From the NCBI RefSeq assembly GCF_003627155.1, contig NZ_CP032621.1, positions 620,001 to 684,000 of the forward strand: 64,000 bases of DNA, given 5' to 3'. Origin of the DNA: Streptococcus gwangjuense. Lineage in GTDB: Bacteria > Bacillota > Bacilli > Lactobacillales > Streptococcaceae. The position numbers and the translations under genes are program-made. Of the stretch, positions 18,823-28,063 are shown one piece after another. Each line of letters begins with the position of its first letter. Position 1 is the first letter of the stretch. The notes beneath the pieces are model-generated. The model saw only the letters and a list, made by a program, of their open reading frames with translations. It searched no databases and was not told where the DNA came from.

Positions 18823-19344
18823 ATAGCAAAGCAAGACTTATTCATCAATGATGAGATTCGTGTACGTGAAGTTCGCTTGATTGGTCTTGAAGGAGAACAG
18901 CTAGGCATCAAGCCACTCAGTGAAGCGCAAGCTTTGGCTGATAACGCTAATGTTGACCTAGTATTGATTCAACCCCAAGCCAAACCGCCTGTTGCAAAAA
19001 TTATGGACTACGGTAAGTTCAAATTTGAGTACCAGAAGAAGCAAAAAGAACAACGTAAAAAACAAAGTGTTGTTACTGTGAAAGAAGTTCGTCTAAGTCC
19101 AACTATTGACAAGGGTGACTTTGATACAAAACTTCGCAATGCACGCAAATTCCTTGAAAAAGGAAATAAAGTTAAGGTATCTATTCGCTTTAAGGGTCGT
19201 ATGATTACCCATAAAGAGATTGGTGCAAAAGTTTTAGCCGAGTTTGCTGAAGCAACTCAAGATATTGCCATCATCGAACAACGTGCTAAAATGGATGGAC
19301 GTCAAATGTTCATGCAATTGGCGCCAGCGACTGACAAAAAATAA
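18823..19344 (+). CDS. infC: translation initiation factor IF-3, with an ATA start codon
   Basis: IF-3 binds the 30S subunit and rejects non-canonical start codons. The frame from the ATA at 18823 gives 173 residues beginning with [16 protein letters not shown], the normal N-terminus of the family, with GAGGTGA ending 6 bases before it. An upstream ATG would add about 22 residues encoded by the terminator loop and ribosome site, which is implausible. Start codons that IF-3 discriminates against (such as ATT) are known for infC and allow autoregulation; ATA fits that. Both IF-3 domains are complete. Confidence 0.9.
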
Positions 19345-19376
19345 TTGTCAGAAAGTTAAATAAAGGAGAAAAAATC

Positions 19377-19577
19377 ATGCCAAAACAAAAAACACACCGC
19401 GCATCAGCTAAACGTTTCAAACGTACAGGTTCTGGTGGACTTAAACGTTTCCGTGCTTACACTTCTCACCGTTTCCACGGAAAAACTAAGAAACAACGTC
19501 GTCATCTTCGTAAAGCATCTATGGTGCATTCAGGAGATTACAAACGTATCAAAGCAATGCTTACTCGCTTGAAATAA
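19377..19577 (+). CDS. rpmI: 50S ribosomal protein L35
   Basis: A 66-residue, very basic ribosomal protein with the L35 signature [20 protein letters not shown]. It lies 32 bases after infC with an AAAGGAG ribosome site, in the conserved infC-rpmI-rplT order. Confidence 0.98.
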   Translation: MPKQKTHRASAKRFKRTGSGGLKRFRAYTSHRFHGKTKKQRRHLRKASMVHSGDYKRIKAMLTRLK

Positions 19578-19628
19578 TAGCTTGACTGTAAGTAAACAAT
19601 TCTAGGAAATATTTGGAGGAAATAAAAC

Positions 19629-19988
19629 ATGGCACGTGTTAAAGGTGGCGTTGTATCACGCAAACGTCGTAAACGTATTCTTAAATTAGCAAAAGGTTAC
19701 TATGGAGCTAAACACATCTTGTTCCGTACTGCAAAAGAACAAGTAATGAACTCTTACTACTATGCATACCGTGACCGTCGTCAGAAAAAACGTGACTTCC
19801 GCAAATTGTGGATCACTCGTATCAACGCGGCAGCTCGTATGAACGGACTTTCATACTCACAATTGATGCATGGTTTGAAATTGGCTGAGATCGAAGTTAA
19901 CCGTAAAATGCTTTCTGACTTGGCTGTTAACGATGCAGCAGCTTTCACAGCTCTTGCAGATGCAGCTAAAGCAAAACTTGGTAAATAA
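19629..19988 (+). CDS. rplT: 50S ribosomal protein L20
   Basis: Binds 23S rRNA early in large-subunit assembly and, in Firmicutes, represses this operon through the leader. The 119-residue product begins [29 protein letters not shown], the family signature written here in part ([15 protein letters not shown]). A GGAGGAA ribosome site precedes it. It ends the operon; a terminator follows. Confidence 0.98.
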   Translation: MARVKGGVVSRKRRKRILKLAKGYYGAKHILFRTAKEQVMNSYYYAYRDRRQKKRDFRKLWITRINAAARMNGLSYSQLMHGLKLAEIEVNRKMLSDLAVNDAAAFTALADAAKAKLGK

Positions 19989-19996
19989 TAACTGAT

Positions 19997-20027
19997 AAGA
20001 CTGGAACAGGATTGTCCCAGTCTTTTT
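19997..20027 (+). terminator. terminator after rplT
   Basis: AAGACTGG and CCAGTCTT with a 12-base loop that can pair further, then TTTTT. Confidence 0.85.
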
Positions 20028-20046
20028 AAAAATAAAGGAGAAAAAT

Positions 20047-20427
20047 ATGGCTTCAAAAATGCTACATACTTGCTTGCGAGTAGAAAATCTTGAAAAATCA
20101 ATCGCATTTTATCAAGATGCTTTTGGATTTAAAGAATTGCGTCGCAGAGATTTTCCAGACCATGCCTTCACGATTGTCTATCTAGGTCTTGAGGGTGATG
20201 ACTATGAGTTGGAGTTGACTTATAACTACGATCATGGTCCTTATGTGGTTGGAGATGGATTTGCCCATATCGCCCTAAGTACACCTGATCTTGAGGCGCT
20301 TCATCAAGAGCATAGTGCCAAAGGTTATGAAGTGACTGAGCCAAATGGTCTACCAGGAACTGCACCAAACTATTACTTTGTCAAAGATCCTGATGGCTAC
20401 AAGGTTGAAGTCATTCGTGAAAAATAA
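20047..20427 (+). CDS. gloA: lactoylglutathione lyase (glyoxalase I)
   Basis: Isomerises the hemithioacetal of methylglyoxal and glutathione in aldehyde detoxification. The 126 residues form two VOC modules. The expected metal ligands are visible at His7, Glu56, His74 and Glu121. The gene follows the rplT terminator with its own AAGGAG ribosome site. It could be another VOC-fold enzyme, but the four ligands and the length support glyoxalase I. Confidence 0.87.
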   Translation: MASKMLHTCLRVENLEKSIAFYQDAFGFKELRRRDFPDHAFTIVYLGLEGDDYELELTYNYDHGPYVVGDGFAHIALSTPDLEALHQEHSAKGYEVTEPNGLPGTAPNYYFVKDPDGYKVEVIREK

Positions 20428-20434
20428 TCTCGTG

Positions 20435-20473
20435 AAGTCAAGTGGAATGTTCGTTTTCTACTTGACTTTTTTT
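20435..20473 (+). terminator. terminator after gloA
   Basis: AAGTCAAGT and ACTTGACTT around a 16-base loop, then TTTTT. Its 3' arm overlaps the -35 of the pyrK promoter. Confidence 0.8.
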
Positions 20474-20490
20474 AGCTGAAAGAGTATACT
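20462..20490 (+). promoter_or_regulatory. promoter of pyrK-pyrD
   Basis: TTGACT and TATACT with a 17-base spacer. The -35 is built from the 3' arm of the gloA terminator. Confidence 0.8.
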
Positions 20491-20504
20491 AATAAAAATT
20501 TAAC

Positions 20505-20657
20505 CTTTAAGGGGAGTCCAGAGAGACTCACAAGGTGTCAGATAAAAGAATAGTGCAATTTTCTAGAGGAGACTTTTTGAGTGTGCTCTCTTCTGTTGTA
20601 CGATTTTAACTGAGGCCTTGCATTAGCAAGGTCTTTTCTTTGTCTGGTCCCCTTAAA
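20505..20657 (+). promoter_or_regulatory. PyrR-type pyrimidine attenuator
   Basis: AGTCCAGAGAGACTC at 20515 matches the PyrR RNA-binding loop (consensus ARUCCAGAGAGGYU). A terminator follows at 20613-20640: AGGCCTTGC pairs with GCAAGGTCT (one G-U), then TTTTCTTTG. In this mechanism PyrR with UMP stabilises the anti-antiterminator and transcription stops. In addition TTTAAGGGGA (20506-20515) is exactly complementary to TCCCCTTAAA (20648-20657) just before the ribosome site. Confidence 0.85.
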
Positions 20658-20675
20658 ATTTAAGGAGGAAAAGTC

Positions 20676-22425
<1,750 letters not shown>

Positions 22426-22495
22426 GCTAGACCATCCTTATTGTTAATAAGAAATAGAATTTTCATCATTTTGTAATATTTTCTTCTTTTAACTA

Positions 22496-22504
22496 TGTTA
22501 AAAT
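22496..22504 (+). promoter_or_regulatory. probable extended -10 promoter of lytB
   Basis: TGTTAAAAT lies 48 bases before the lytB ATG. No clear -35 is seen. Confidence 0.4.
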
Positions 22505-22552
22505 AAAGTTAATTACGAATGATGTAGACGAATATCTACTTAGGGGAGTAAA

Positions 22553-24631
22553 ATGAAGAGAACACTACTTGTAAGCACGGCAGTGCTTGCATTGGCAATT
22601 GTGCCCACAACATCAGTCTTTGCTGAAGATAGTAAAACAACGGACCAAAGTCAAACGACGAATAAGAATCAATCTGTGGACAAAAATCAGTCTAAAGATA
22701 AAAATCAGACTCCAGCTTCAGAAGAGAAAAAAGTTGTTGAAAATACAAAGAATGAAACTGAAAAGACGGAAAAAAAGAAAGAACCAGTTGTTGTAAAAGA
22801 AAATAATTCTAAAAAAGAGGCTATTTCAAATAAAGAAAAAGTTGAAGAAGCTCATAAGAATGGTTGGCAGAAAGAGCATGGGAAATGGCTTTTTTATGAG
22901 AATAATCAACCAATCAAAAATTGGAAAAAAATTGCGGGTGTCTGGTATTTATTTGATCAACATGGAATCATGGCCAGCAATACTATTGTTAATGACTATG
23001 CTTTTCAAAATAGTGGAGCAATGGTAGAAAATTCCTGGGTAAAAATTGCGGATAAATGGTACTATGCTACAGATTCAGGAAAGATTGTTCGTAATAGATG
23101 GGAAAAAATTAGCAATGTTTGGTATTACTTCAAGCAAGATGGAGTTATGGCTAGCAATGTTCTAGTGAACGATTATCTTCTTAATAGTAGTGGAGCAATG
23201 GCTCAAAATGCTTGGGTGAAGATTACTGATAAATGGTATTATGCTACAGATTCAGGAAAGATCCTTCGTAATAAATGGGAAAAGATTAAGGGCACATGGT
23301 ACTATTTTAACAGTGATGGTGTGATGGCTAGTAATCAGTGGAAAGATGATTACTATCTAAAAAATAGTGGAGCAATGGCTCAGAATGCTTGGGTGAAGAT
23401 TACTGATAAATGGTATTATGCTACAGATTCAGGAAAAATCCTTCGTAATAAATGGGAAAAGATTAAGGGCACATGGTACTATTTTAACAGTGATGGTGTG
23501 ATGGCTAGTAATCAGTGGAAAGATGCTTACTATCTAAAGAATAGTGGAGCAATGGCTGAAAAAGAATGGATTTTTGATAAATCTTATAATAGCTGGTTTT
23601 ACCTAAAATCAGGTGGTGCTTATGCTTCACGTGAATGGATTGGTGCTTATTACCTCAAATCTGGTGGTTATATGGCCAAGAATGAATGGATTTTTGATCC
23701 TAACTACAATGCATGGTACTACCTGAAAGAAGATGGAAGCTATGTTACTGGTAGTTTTAATATTAAAAATAAGGAGTATTTCTTCCAGAGTAATGGAAAG
23801 TGGATTCAAAGTCCAAAATATTTTAAGGTTAAACCAATCACAGCCTATATTTATAGCGAATCAGGAGATATTTTGAGCTATGTCAATCAGGGAAGTATTG
23901 TGACCTATGATGGCTCTAAAAGCAAGGGTAGTCGTCTAGCTGTTTCAATATCAGGCTTGTCCGGTTATATGAATCAAAGTGATTTGGCTTTAGTTGATGA
24001 AGGAAGTGAGTTTATTCCTCACTATACTACAGATGGAAGATTCCTATACCATGAACTTTCTCCATACACTAGTATACGGGTAGCTCCACATACTTCAGCT
24101 ATGAAAATTGGTAAGAAGTATTATTCAAAGGATGGAGAACATTTCGATGGGTTTACTATCAAAAATCGTTTCCTTTTCAAGAATTTAACTGAACCAACCA
24201 ACTATAGTGCGGATGAATTAAATAGAGTTTATTCGATGATGAATATCCGAAACAGCCGTCTTGCTGGTAAAGGAGCAATTTTTAAAGAAGCTGAAAAACG
24301 TTATGGTGTCAATGCTCTCTATTTAATGGCTCACAGTGCGCTAGAAAGTGCTTGGGGACGTAGCCAAATTGCTAATGATAAAAATAACTTCTTCGGTATA
24401 GCTGCTTACGATACCAGTCCCTATGATTCAGCTAAGAAATTTGATGATGTAGACAAAGGAATTCTTGGTGCGGCCAAGTGGATTCGTGAGAACTATATTG
24501 ACCGTGGAAGAGATCATCTTGGAAATAAAGCGACAGGAATGAATGTACGCTATGCATCAGATCCGTACTGGGGTGAAAAAATAGCTAGTATCATGATGAA
24601 TATTAACAGTCGACTTGGTGGAAAAGATTAA
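22553..24631 (+). CDS. lytB: LytB, choline-binding endo-beta-N-acetylglucosaminidase
   Basis: Secreted murein hydrolase that separates daughter cells. Domains in order: signal peptide (1-24, ending VFA), a low-complexity Lys/Gln/Asn-rich linker with repeated KNQ (25-100), choline-binding repeats (about 103-430, W and Y-rich units such as GTWYYFNSDGVMAS), an SH3-like segment (about 430-490), a linking module, and a C-terminal GH73 domain (about 560-692). In the last, AHSALESAWG holds the likely catalytic Glu598. One 59-residue stretch of the choline-binding region is duplicated almost exactly. The choline-binding repeats imply choline-bearing teichoic acid, as in the mitis group. Confidence 0.95.
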   Translation: MKRTLLVSTAVLALAIVPTTSVFAEDSKTTDQSQTTNKNQSVDKNQSKDKNQTPASEEKKVVENTKNETEKTEKKKEPVVVKENNSKKEAISNKEKVEEAHKNGWQKEHGKWLFYENNQPIKNWKKIAGVWYLFDQHGIMASNTIVNDYAFQNSGAMVENSWVKIADKWYYATDSGKIVRNRWEKISNVWYYFKQDGVMASNVLVNDYLLNSSGAMAQNAWVKITDKWYYATDSGKILRNKWEKIKGTWYYFNSDGVMASNQWKDDYYLKNSGAMAQNAWVKITDKWYYATDSGKILRNKWEKIKGTWYYFNSDGVMASNQWKDAYYLKNSGAMAEKEWIFDKSYNSWFYLKSGGAYASREWIGAYYLKSGGYMAKNEWIFDPNYNAWYYLKEDGSYVTGSFNIKNKEYFFQSNGKWIQSPKYFKVKPITAYIYSESGDILSYVNQGSIVTYDGSKSKGSRLAVSISGLSGYMNQSDLALVDEGSEFIPHYTTDGRFLYHELSPYTSIRVAPHTSAMKIGKKYYSKDGEHFDGFTIKNRFLFKNLTEPTNYSADELNRVYSMMNIRNSRLAGKGAIFKEAEKRYGVNALYLMAHSALESAWGRSQIANDKNNFFGIAAYDTSPYDSAKKFDDVDKGILGAAKWIRENYIDRGRDHLGNKATGMNVRYASDPYWGEKIASIMMNINSRLGGKD
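23201..23554 (+). repeat. 177-bp tandem duplication within lytB
   Basis: Two adjacent 177-bp copies (23201-23377 and 23378-23554) differ at only a few bases. Each encodes 59 residues covering three choline-binding motifs. The near identity points to a recent duplication or ongoing copy-number change. Confidence 0.9.
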
Positions 24632-24640
24632 AAGATAAGC

Positions 24641-24675
24641 AACGATAACTGCTGAAAAGTGGTTGTCGTTTTTTT
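24641..24675 (+). terminator. terminator after lytB
   Basis: AACGATAAC and GTTGTCGTT (one G-U) with a 12-base loop, then five T. Confidence 0.8.
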
Positions 24676-24690
24676 ATTTAACTATTATGC

Positions 24691-24737
24691 TTTACAAACT
24701 AGTGTGAAAGTGGTATATTATAGATGAAGTCACTAGT
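24691..24737 (+). promoter_or_regulatory. promoter and candidate operator of the PadR operon
   Basis: TTTACA and TATATT with a 17-base spacer (24691-24719). ACTAGTG at 24698 and CACTAGT at 24731 are an exact inverted repeat of 7 bp flanking the -10. This is a plausible binding site for the regulator encoded just downstream. The half-site spacing is longer than in typical PadR operators. Confidence 0.5.
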
Positions 24738-24770
24738 AGGTATTACCAAATAGATTAGAAGGGAGAAGGG

Positions 24771-25091
24771 ATGAAAGAAACTCAACTATTAAAAGGTGTT
24801 CTTGAAGGTTGTGTCTTGGATATGATTGGTCAAAAAGAGCGGTATGGTTATGAGTTGGTTCAGACTCTACGAGAGGCTGGATTTGACACTATAGTTCCAG
24901 GAACTATTTATCCTTTGTTGCAAAAGTTAGAAAAAAATCAATGGATAAGAGGCGATATGCGCCCGTCGCCAGATGGTCCAGATCGGAAGTATTTTTCGTT
25001 AACGAAAGAAGGAGAAGAGCGTGTTTCGGTCTTTTGGCAACAATGGGACGATTTGAGTCAAAAAGTAGAAGGAATTAAGAATGGGGGTTAA
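24771..25091 (+). CDS. PadR-family transcription regulator
   Basis: A 106-residue repressor-type protein with a winged helix: LLKGVLEGCVLDMIG, RYGYELVQTLREAGF and PGTIYPLLQKLEKNQWI are PadR landmarks, followed by a short C-terminal dimerisation helix. The GGGAGAAGG ribosome site is good. The next gene, a membrane protein with an N-terminal four-helix DUF1129-like region, starts 3 bases later; PadR plus such a membrane protein is a common pair in lactic bacteria. The effector is unknown. An inverted repeat in the promoter suggests autoregulation. Confidence 0.87.
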   Translation: MKETQLLKGVLEGCVLDMIGQKERYGYELVQTLREAGFDTIVPGTIYPLLQKLEKNQWIRGDMRPSPDGPDRKYFSLTKEGEERVSVFWQQWDDLSQKVEGIKNGG

Positions 25092-25094
25092 ACC

Positions 25095-25910
25095 ATGAAG
25101 AAAATGAAGTATTATGAAGAAACAAGCGCTTTGTTGCATGAATTTTCTGAGGAGAATCAGCAGTATTTTGAGGAACTGTGGGATAGTTTTAATCTTGCTG
25201 GATTTCTCTATGATGAGGACTATCTCAGAGAGCAGATTTATTTGATGATGTTAGATTTCTCCGAAGCAGAACGAGATGGCATGAGTGCAGAGGAGTATCT
25301 AGGTAAGAATCCTAAAAAATTAATGAAAGAGATGCTTAAGGAAGCACCTCGCAGTTCTATCAAGGAGTCCCTTTTGACGCCAATTCTTGTCCTAGCGGTA
25401 TTACGTTATTATCAACTACTAAGTGATTTTTCTAAAGGTCCTCTCTTAACAGTCAATTTGCTTACTTTTTTAGGGCAACTTCTTCTTTTTCTGATTGGAT
25501 TTGGACTTGTGGCCACAATCTTACGTTGGGGGCTAGTCCAAGATTCTCCTAAGATGAAAATTGGCACTTATATTGTCGTTGGAATTCTTGTTCTGCTAGT
25601 CGTTCTAGGATATGGAGGAATGGGAAGTTTCATACAAGAAGGAGCCTTTTATCTTCCTGCTCCCTGGGATAGTTTATCTATCTTTACACTTTCTCTAGTC
25701 ATCAGTATTTGGAATTGGAAAGAAGAGTTTTTTCGTCCCTTTAACAGTATGATTGTTGCCCATCTTATTGTAGGTTCTCTGCTCCGTTACTATGAGTGGA
25801 TGGGAATTTCAAATGTTTTTCTTACAAAAGCTATTCCTTTAGCTGTCCTCTTTATTGGAATCTTTGTCTTGTTCCGTGGGTTTAAGAAGATAAAATGGAA
25901 TGAAATATAG
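25095..25910 (+). CDS. DUF1129-like membrane protein, partner of PadR regulator
   Basis: A 271-residue protein. The N-terminal cytosolic part (about 1-95) is acidic and helical, with YYEETSALLHEF and SAEEYLGKNPKKLMKEM, a pattern common in DUF1129/DUF1048 proteins. About six hydrophobic segments follow (roughly 98-115, 120-145, 155-172, 190-207, 217-232, 240-260). No catalytic motif is visible. It is probably co-expressed with the PadR regulator. The function is unknown, and the family name is assigned from overall resemblance. Confidence 0.65.
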   Translation: MKKMKYYEETSALLHEFSEENQQYFEELWDSFNLAGFLYDEDYLREQIYLMMLDFSEAERDGMSAEEYLGKNPKKLMKEMLKEAPRSSIKESLLTPILVLAVLRYYQLLSDFSKGPLLTVNLLTFLGQLLLFLIGFGLVATILRWGLVQDSPKMKIGTYIVVGILVLLVVLGYGGMGSFIQEGAFYLPAPWDSLSIFTLSLVISIWNWKEEFFRPFNSMIVAHLIVGSLLRYYEWMGISNVFLTKAIPLAVLFIGIFVLFRGFKKIKWNEI

Positions 25911-25980
25911 TCAAAAAGCCGTTGAAAAGCGGTTTTTTGTTATAATTAATTGAAGAATGTAGAATCAAAGGAGAAAAATT
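25908..25980 (+). repeat. direct repeat copy A: terminator, promoter and ribosome site
   Basis: The sequence AGTCAAAAAGCCGTT, a hairpin with AAGCGGTTTTTT, TGTTATAAT and AAAGGAGAAAAA recurs in the same order at 26934-27008. The terminator (25913-25938) closes the membrane-protein gene. The extended -10 (25938-25946) drives the broken reductase gene that follows. Confidence 0.75.
25913..25938 (+). terminator. terminator in copy A
   Basis: AAAAAGCCG pairs with CGGTTTTTT (one G-U) around an 8-base loop. Confidence 0.75.
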
Positions 25981-25982
25981 TG

Positions 25983-26909
25983 ATGAGATACATAACTCTT
26001 GGTCAAGATGACAAAGAATTATCAGAAATTGTTCTCGGAATGATGAGAATAGAAAATAAGTCTGTAAAAGAAGTTGAAGAGCTTGTAGAAACAGCACTGT
26101 CTGTTGGAATCAATGCTTTTGACTTGGCTGATATTTATGGTCGTGGTCGTTGTTAAGAACTGTTAGGTCTTGTCCTAAAAAATCGTCCAGATTTAAGAGA
26201 AAAGATGTGGATTCAGTCCAAATGCGGCATTCGCATTGAAGAATTTACCTATTTTGATTTTTCTAAGGACTATATTATAAAATCAGTTGACGGAATTTTG
26301 CAAAGATTGAAGATAGATCATCTAGATAGCTTGCTCCTTCATCGACCAGATGCTTTGATGGAATCTGACCAAGTAGCAGAAGCCTTTGATCTCCTTTATA
26401 AACAAGGTAAGGTCCGAGATTTTGGAGTTTCTAATCAAAATCCTATGATGATGGAGTTGCTTAAAAAAGATGTCAAGCAGCCGTTAGCTGTTAATCAGCT
26501 ACAATTGAGTGCGGCTTTTACTCCAGGATTCGAATCAGGTTTTCATGTTAATATGGAAGATAATCAAGCAGCTATGCGAGATGGCAGCATTTTTGAATAT
26601 TGCAAATTACACGATGTGGTCATTCAAGCATGGTCTGTCTTACAATTCGGGTATTTTAAAGGGAATTTTGTTGGAAATGAGAAATTTCAAGCTTTAAATC
26701 AAGTACTTGATCGTTTAGCTATTAAATATGGAGTAACCTCTTCAACTATTGCCATTTCTTGGATATTGCGTTACCCAGCAAAAATGCAGGCAGTCGTAGG
26801 TACAACAAATCCTAAGCACTTGAGAGAAGTTAGACAAGCGGCAAACTTTAGCTTAACAAGAAAAGAATGGTATGAAATTTATCTTGCTGCAGGGAATAAT
26901 TTGCCGTAA
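25983..26909 (+). pseudogene. aldo/keto reductase, interrupted by one in-frame stop
   Basis: Encodes a 308-residue NAD(P)H-dependent reductase of the YdhF-like aldo/keto family, but codon 58 is TAA. Reading through it gives a continuous product: VLGMMRIENKS and GINAFDLADIYG (active-site Asp and Tyr) before the stop, ELLGLVLKNRPDLREK after it. Later blocks are LLLHRPDALM, GKVRDFGVSNQNP and AVVGTTNP. TAA differs by one base from GAA or CAA, so a single substitution would explain it. The ribosome site AAGGAGAAAAA before the ATG at 25983 is intact. The lack of further damage suggests a recent loss. Confidence 0.88.
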
Positions 26910-26933
26910 GTAGAAGCAGATGTAAATAAATCA

Positions 26934-27008
26934 CAGTCAAAAAGCCGTTTTAAAGCGGTTTTTTTGTTATAATGAAGGGGAGAATTATTGATATTAAAGG
27001 AGAAAAAC
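26934..27008 (+). repeat. direct repeat copy B: terminator, promoter and ribosome site
   Basis: Second copy of the module at 25908. The terminator (26939-26965) ends the reductase pseudogene, TGTTATAAT (26965-26973) is an extended -10, and AAAGGAGAAAAA supplies the ribosome site of the DUF2829 gene. Recombination between copies A and B would remove the reductase gene cleanly. Confidence 0.75.
26939..26965 (+). terminator. terminator in copy B
   Basis: AAAAAGCCG pairs with CGGTTTTTT (one G-U) around an 8-base loop, followed by further T. Confidence 0.75.
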
Positions 27009-27245
27009 ATGACATTTGAAGAAATGCTACCTGGATTAAAGGCTAAGAAAAAATATGTTCGTACTGGCTGGGGAGGAGCTGAAAACTATGTGCAGCTTTT
27101 TGACACCATTGAACAAAACGGGGTTGCACTTGAAGTGACGCCCTATTTCCTAATCAACGTGTCTGGAGAAGGTGAAGGTTTTTCCATGTGGAGCCCGACA
27201 CCTTGTGATGTTTTAGCGACAGATTGGGTAGAAGTGCATGACTAA
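27009..27245 (+). CDS. DUF2829 protein, Tad2-like
   Basis: A 78-residue protein whose pattern fits DUF2829: MTFEEMLPGLKAKKKYVRTGW near the start, then a G-W-G turn, Y-V-Q-L, P-Y-F-L in the middle and DVLATDWVEV at the end. This family includes phage Tad2, which counteracts Thoeris defence by binding cyclic nucleotide signals. The family link is recognised from the pattern, and no such activity can be claimed here. It starts after AAAGGAG and overlaps the following SDR gene by 8 bases, so it belongs to a two-gene chromosomal unit rather than a prophage. Confidence 0.8.
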   Translation: MTFEEMLPGLKAKKKYVRTGWGGAENYVQLFDTIEQNGVALEVTPYFLINVSGEGEGFSMWSPTPCDVLATDWVEVHD

Positions 27246-27936
27246 ACGTGTACTCATTACAGGAGTGAGTTCAGGAATTGGCCTGGCTCAAGCTCAGCTT
27301 TTTTTAGAGAATAACTATCAAGTTTATGGAGTGGACCAAGGTGAAAATCCACTCTTACAGGGTGATTTCCACTTTTTACAGAGAGATTTGACCTTGGACT
27401 TGGAACCTATTTTTGACTGGTGTCCTTGTGTGGATGTTTTGTGTAATACTGCTGGAGTTTTGGATGATTACAAACCACTGTTGGAACAGACAACGCAGGA
27501 GATTCAAGAAATTTTTGAAATTAATTATATGACTCCTGTTGAGTTGACTCGCTATTATTTAATGCAAATGCTGGAAAATAAAAAGGGAATCATCATCAAC
27601 ATGTGTTCTATTGCTTCTAGCCTAGCAGGTGGAGGTGGTCACGCCTATACTTCATCTAAGCATGCCTTGGCTGGATTTACCAAGCAGTTGGCTCTAGATT
27701 ATGCTGAAGATGGGATTCAGGTCTTTGGTATTGCTCCAGGAGCAGTCAAGACAGCTATGACCGCTGCGGATTTTGAACCAGGTGGCCTAGCAGACTGGGT
27801 GGCGAGTGAAACGCCAATCAAGCGCTGGATTGAGCCAGAGGAAGTCGCAGAAGTCAGTCTCTTTTTAGCCAGTGGAAAGGCATCTGCCATGCAAGGACAA
27901 ATTCTGACAATAGATGGTGGCTGGTCTTTGAAGTAA
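27238..27936 (+). CDS. short-chain dehydrogenase/reductase
   Basis: A 232-residue NAD(P)-dependent oxidoreductase. The N-terminus RVLITGVSSGIGLAQ is the TGxxxGxG cofactor motif, NTAG (about 71-74) stabilises the fold, and the catalytic Ser lies in INMCSIASS with Tyr and Lys in YTSSK (about 138-142). IDGGWS at the end is typical of 3-oxoacyl-ACP-reductase-like SDRs. The substrate cannot be read from sequence. Translation is coupled to the DUF2829 gene by an 8-base overlap. Confidence 0.87.
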   Translation: MTKRVLITGVSSGIGLAQAQLFLENNYQVYGVDQGENPLLQGDFHFLQRDLTLDLEPIFDWCPCVDVLCNTAGVLDDYKPLLEQTTQEIQEIFEINYMTPVELTRYYLMQMLENKKGIIINMCSIASSLAGGGGHAYTSSKHALAGFTKQLALDYAEDGIQVFGIAPGAVKTAMTAADFEPGGLADWVASETPIKRWIEPEEVAEVSLFLASGKASAMQGQILTIDGGWSLK

Positions 27937-27946
27937 GGGGAGTTGG

Positions 27947-28063
27947 ATGGAAATCAAAAATCACAGAAGAGAATGCATCGCCAGAAGTCTTGAAAGTCAA
28001 AGCAGAATTATTATGATTTCCAGAATTGGACGAGACCTCTTACATGAATTGGAGGGTGAATGA
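27947..28063 (+). CDS. possible 38-codon small ORF or gene remnant
   Basis: An ATG with AAGGGGAG just upstream opens a 38-codon frame that ends in TGA overlapping the next start (ATGA). The product (MEIKNHRREC...) has no recognised motif. The frame one base later (WKSKITEENASPEVLKVKAEL, stop at 28014) looks more protein-like but has no start codon. This may be the debris of a lost gene. Coding status is uncertain. Confidence 0.3.
   Translation: MEIKNHRRECIARSLESQSRIIMISRIGRDLLHELEGE

Noticed and set aside
22514..22532. TACGAATG and GACGAATA near the lytB start as σX boxes
   Set aside because: Each has a mismatch, there is no T tract before them, and an ordinary extended -10 promoter lies just upstream.
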